The notes beneath the pieces were generated by a model that saw only the letters and a program-made list of their open reading frames with translations, ran no database searches and had not been told where the DNA came from. From Opitutales bacterium (GTDB lineage: Bacteria; Verrucomicrobiota; Verrucomicrobiia; Opitutales; JAFGAQ01), in the NCBI GenBank assembly GCA_028704125.1, contig JAQVLM010000113.1, positions 1 through 8,421 of the forward strand: a stretch of 8,421 bases of DNA, given 5' to 3'. A program made the translations under genes and the position numbers. How positions within the stretch are numbered: the stretch's first letter is position 1; each line of letters starts with the position of its first letter. Of the stretch, positions 6,868-8,421 are shown in pieces.

Positions 6868-7416
6868 TTACTTGGCTGGTGCTTTGGCCGCTTTTGCGTC
6901 TGCATCTTTCAATTCAGAAGCGACTTTTTTGCCTTCGTTGAATTGCTTGATGTAGAATTCCTTCATGGTTTCGGGTTTGAAGTCAAGGAGGGTGCCGCCA
7001 CTTTCAAAATGCATGATGAAGACCTTGCCGGTAGCGTAGGTGATCGCGCCGACGACAACAGGAAGCGAAATCGTTCCCGCGAAGGTCCCGACTCCGGGAA
7101 TAAGCTTAACCAGGCTTCCGAGAAGCATGGTTGTTCCCGGAGCAATTCCGAGAGAGCCGATGAGCGTGGTGAGAATTGACTTGGTCCTGTTTTCTGCGAA
7201 CGGGACTTCGTAGATATTGGCCATGTCGCGGAGCATCTTGATCTGGACTCCGATCACCGCCGCAAGATCTGCAAACGGAACGGGGATAAGGCTGCCGCCC
7301 ATGCTCCAGAGGACGAAGCGACGCGTGAGCTTGGTTGCCTGTTGCTCAGGAGTGAGGACTTCAATGGCTTCCTGTTCGGGAGCTTGCTCGGAGGATTCGG
7401 TCTTAGCAGTAGTCAT
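6868..7416 (-). CDS. DUF697 family protein (short paralogue)
   Basis: A 182-residue protein. A polar, Glu/Gln-rich N-terminus (1-35) is followed by the DUF697 core: SMGGSLIPVPFADLAAVIG and a QIKMLRDMANIYEVPF segment, then LVKLIPGVGTFAG and a run ending GAITYATGKVFIMHFESGGTLLDFKPE, which is close to the family consensus. Two or three hydrophobic helices suggest membrane association. It ends in an Ala/Lys-rich tail (KDADAKAAKAPAK). The ATG at 7416 is preferred; a GTG at 7563 would add 49 residues unlike the family and run across the candidate promoter. The small membrane gene follows after 12 bases, so the two form an operon. No enzymatic activity can be assigned. DUF697 members are sometimes tied to GTPases, but none is encoded here. 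Confidence 0.88.
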   Translation of the reverse strand: MTTAKTESSEQAPEQEAIEVLTPEQQATKLTRRFVLWSMGGSLIPVPFADLAAVIGVQIKMLRDMANIYEVPFAENRTKSILTTLIGSLGIAPGTTMLLGSLVKLIPGVGTFAGTISLPVVVGAITYATGKVFIMHFESGGTLLDFKPETMKEFYIKQFNEGKKVASELKDADAKAAKAPAK

Positions 7417-7482
7417 GGTTATCAGATATGATTGGATAATTCTGGTCCGGAATCGTCGGTGATCCGGCAACACAATGCATGC

Positions 7483-7514
7483 AATATAGCTAGACGGAAC
7501 GCTCGGGATGTCAA
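7483..7514 (-). promoter_or_regulatory. Candidate promoter of the DUF697 operon
   Basis: A perfect TTGACA (7509-7514, minus) is followed 20 bases later by TATATT (7483-7488, minus), giving a leader of roughly 65 bases before the ATG at 7416. The 20-base spacer is longer than the normal 16-18 of a sigma-70 promoter, so the pairing may be wrong. No gene is seen in 7417-7598. Confidence 0.3.
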
Positions 7515-7556
7515 TTGATTTCGGATTATTATCCCGTTGAAATACAATAAGATGGG

Positions 7557-7584
7557 AGACCACAAATAAAAATTATGGTGGTCT
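7557..7584. terminator. Stem-loop behind the thioesterase gene
   Basis: AGACCAC (7557-7563) and GTGGTCT (7578-7584) form a 7-base stem with an AT-rich 14-base loop. The T run (7584-7588) follows the stem on the plus strand, while the only upstream gene, the thioesterase, is read on the minus strand, where the stem is followed by CCCATCTTATTG. It may still end or stabilise the thioesterase transcript, 14 bases past its stop, but as drawn it is a better terminator for plus-strand transcription. Confidence 0.4.
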
Positions 7585-7598
7585 TTTTGCTCTCGCGT

Positions 7599-8360
7599 TC
7601 AGTCTGTGTTTGAACAGCAGTCTGAGGAAAACTGAAGGATGTGGTTGTCGATGATGGACTTAATACCCCTCGCATTCGGTGCCATATAGAAATGATCCCC
7701 TTCGAAGGAATAGTGGGATACCGACCCCCGTGTGTGGCGTTTCCAGTTGTCGAGGCCCTGTGGCTGGATCCAGGGATCCTGAATCCCGTTGAGGGTGATA
7801 ATGGGAACGCTCAGCAGAGGTTTCTGAGCGTAGCGGTAGGTATGCATGAGGGTGAAATCCGCCCGCAGGGATGGAAGGACGATCCGGAGTAGGTCAGGGT
7901 TGTTGAGCAAGGCGGACGGAATGGCGTTATATCGTCGGCCGACCTCAGCGAGAAACGCGTCGTCGCTCATGGATCCAACGGGCAGTTCATCGTGTTTCCA
8001 GTCGGGTGCGAGTCGTCCGCTCAAGAAAAGGTGATTGGGCTGCGGAATCGAGGTGCCTCGAATCCTGTGGGTCAGTTCAAAGGCGGCCAGTGCCCCCATG
8101 CTGTGTCCGAAAAGCGAATAGGATCCGCGACTCAGAATGCCGGATGCGTCGCCCAGAATGGACTGGATGAGATCGTCCATCTGAGTCGCAGGGTCTTCAG
8201 CTATTCTGGATTCCCGTCCGGGATATTGGATGAGGATAACCTCAATGTCCTCGTCCTTCCAGAGTTTGGGCATGAAATGGTAGAAGGATGCGCCGGATCC
8301 AGCGTGTGGCAGGCAAAACAGCCGATGGGAGGGATCTTCTTTGCGGAATGGGCAGATCAT
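7599..8360 (-). CDS. Type II thioesterase (editing thioesterase of PKS/NRPS)
   Basis: A 253-residue alpha/beta hydrolase, the normal length for a stand-alone type II thioesterase. Family marks in order are RLFCLPHAGSGASFY (13-27, oxyanion region), YPGRESR (46-52), nucleophile Ser87 in FGHSMGA, the LFLSGRLAP strand (111-119), Asp195 in NGIQDPWI and His223 in EGDHFY. The catalytic triad is complete. Such enzymes hydrolyse acyl groups wrongly loaded or stalled on phosphopantetheine arms of polyketide or peptide synthases in the cytoplasm. The ATG at 8360 gives the usual N-terminus. However, the frame stays open upstream to the window edge (8421), so a longer or fused form cannot be fully excluded. 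A 182-base gap separates it from the DUF697 operon. No SD precedes the start. Confidence 0.93.
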   Translation of the reverse strand: MICPFRKEDPSHRLFCLPHAGSGASFYHFMPKLWKDEDIEVILIQYPGRESRIAEDPATQMDDLIQSILGDASGILSRGSYSLFGHSMGALAAFELTHRIRGTSIPQPNHLFLSGRLAPDWKHDELPVGSMSDDAFLAEVGRRYNAIPSALLNNPDLLRIVLPSLRADFTLMHTYRYAQKPLLSVPIITLNGIQDPWIQPQGLDNWKRHTRGSVSHYSFEGDHFYMAPNARGIKSIIDNHILQFSSDCCSNTD

Positions 8361-8421
8361 GCATGCGGGGAGCTTCGAAGGGAGTTGGGCAAGCCGGTCG
8401 CCTCTGACTTTGCGGTTGATT
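8357..8421 (-). CDS. Possible C-terminal end of an upstream gene (partial)
   Basis: On the minus strand, one frame runs from the right edge for 20 codons (ending in NSLRSSPHA) to a TGA at 8357-8359 that overlaps the thioesterase ATG as ATGA. The same 4-base arrangement joins the FkbH-like and PKS genes. The tail shows no recognisable domain. It is offered only because of the overlap geometry and because the thioesterase start has no ribosome site of its own. The window is too short to prove it is coding. Confidence 0.3.
   Translation of the reverse strand, partial: STAKSEATGLPNSLRSSPHA

Noticed and set aside
6658..7179. Plus-strand open frame of 173 codons
   Set aside because: Opposite the small membrane gene and the short DUF697 gene, both of which have family or SD support.
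7417..7563. GTG start adding 49 residues to the short DUF697 protein
   Set aside because: The extra residues do not resemble the family and cover the TTGACA/TATATT candidate promoter.
1..8421. Transposases, CRISPR arrays, tRNA or rRNA genes
   Set aside because: Looked for on both strands by eye; no spaced repeats, transposase-like motifs or RNA gene signatures were seen.

Overview
The window is a piece of a type I polyketide biosynthetic gene cluster. Every supported gene is on the minus strand, so it reads from right (8421) to left (1). Base composition looks mid-50s % G+C by eye. Most start codons lack a Shine-Dalgarno (SD) motif and are preceded by pyrimidine-rich sequence. This argues against a typical high-GC actinomycete and fits a Gram-negative lineage with weak SD use, for example Verrucomicrobia or another PVC-type group. 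That assignment is inference only; no marker gene is present.

Layout in transcription order. (1) At the right edge, a possible last few codons of an upstream gene overlap the start of a type II thioesterase (7599-8360). (2) A roughly 180-base gap holds a stem-loop and a candidate promoter. (3) Two paralogous DUF697 membrane-type proteins follow (6868-7416 and 5825-6568). Between them lie a 59-residue two-helix membrane protein (6676-6855) and two tandem hairpins, one of which looks like an intrinsic terminator. (4) A four-gene cassette follows: 3-hydroxyacyl-CoA dehydrogenase (FkbK-like), acyl carrier protein (FkbJ-like), acyl-CoA dehydrogenase (FkbI-like) and an FkbH-like HAD/acyltransferase protein. 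(5) A modular PKS starts with a 4-base ATGA overlap. It shows an N-terminal helical docking segment, a ketosynthase and most of an acyltransferase, then runs off the left edge with no stop.

How the genes work together. In clusters such as FK520, ansamitocin and geldanamycin, FkbH loads a glyceryl unit from 1,3-bisphosphoglycerate onto a discrete carrier protein. FkbK and FkbI oxidise it stepwise to hydroxymalonyl-ACP, and an O-methyltransferase (FkbG) turns it into methoxymalonyl-ACP. No FkbG is seen here; the PKS directly follows fkbH. The extender could therefore be hydroxymalonyl-ACP, unless a methyltransferase lies outside the window or inside a PKS module. The thioesterase probably removes wrong acyl groups from stalled carrier proteins. 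The DUF697 pair and small membrane protein have no known role in polyketide assembly. They are the least explained part of the window.
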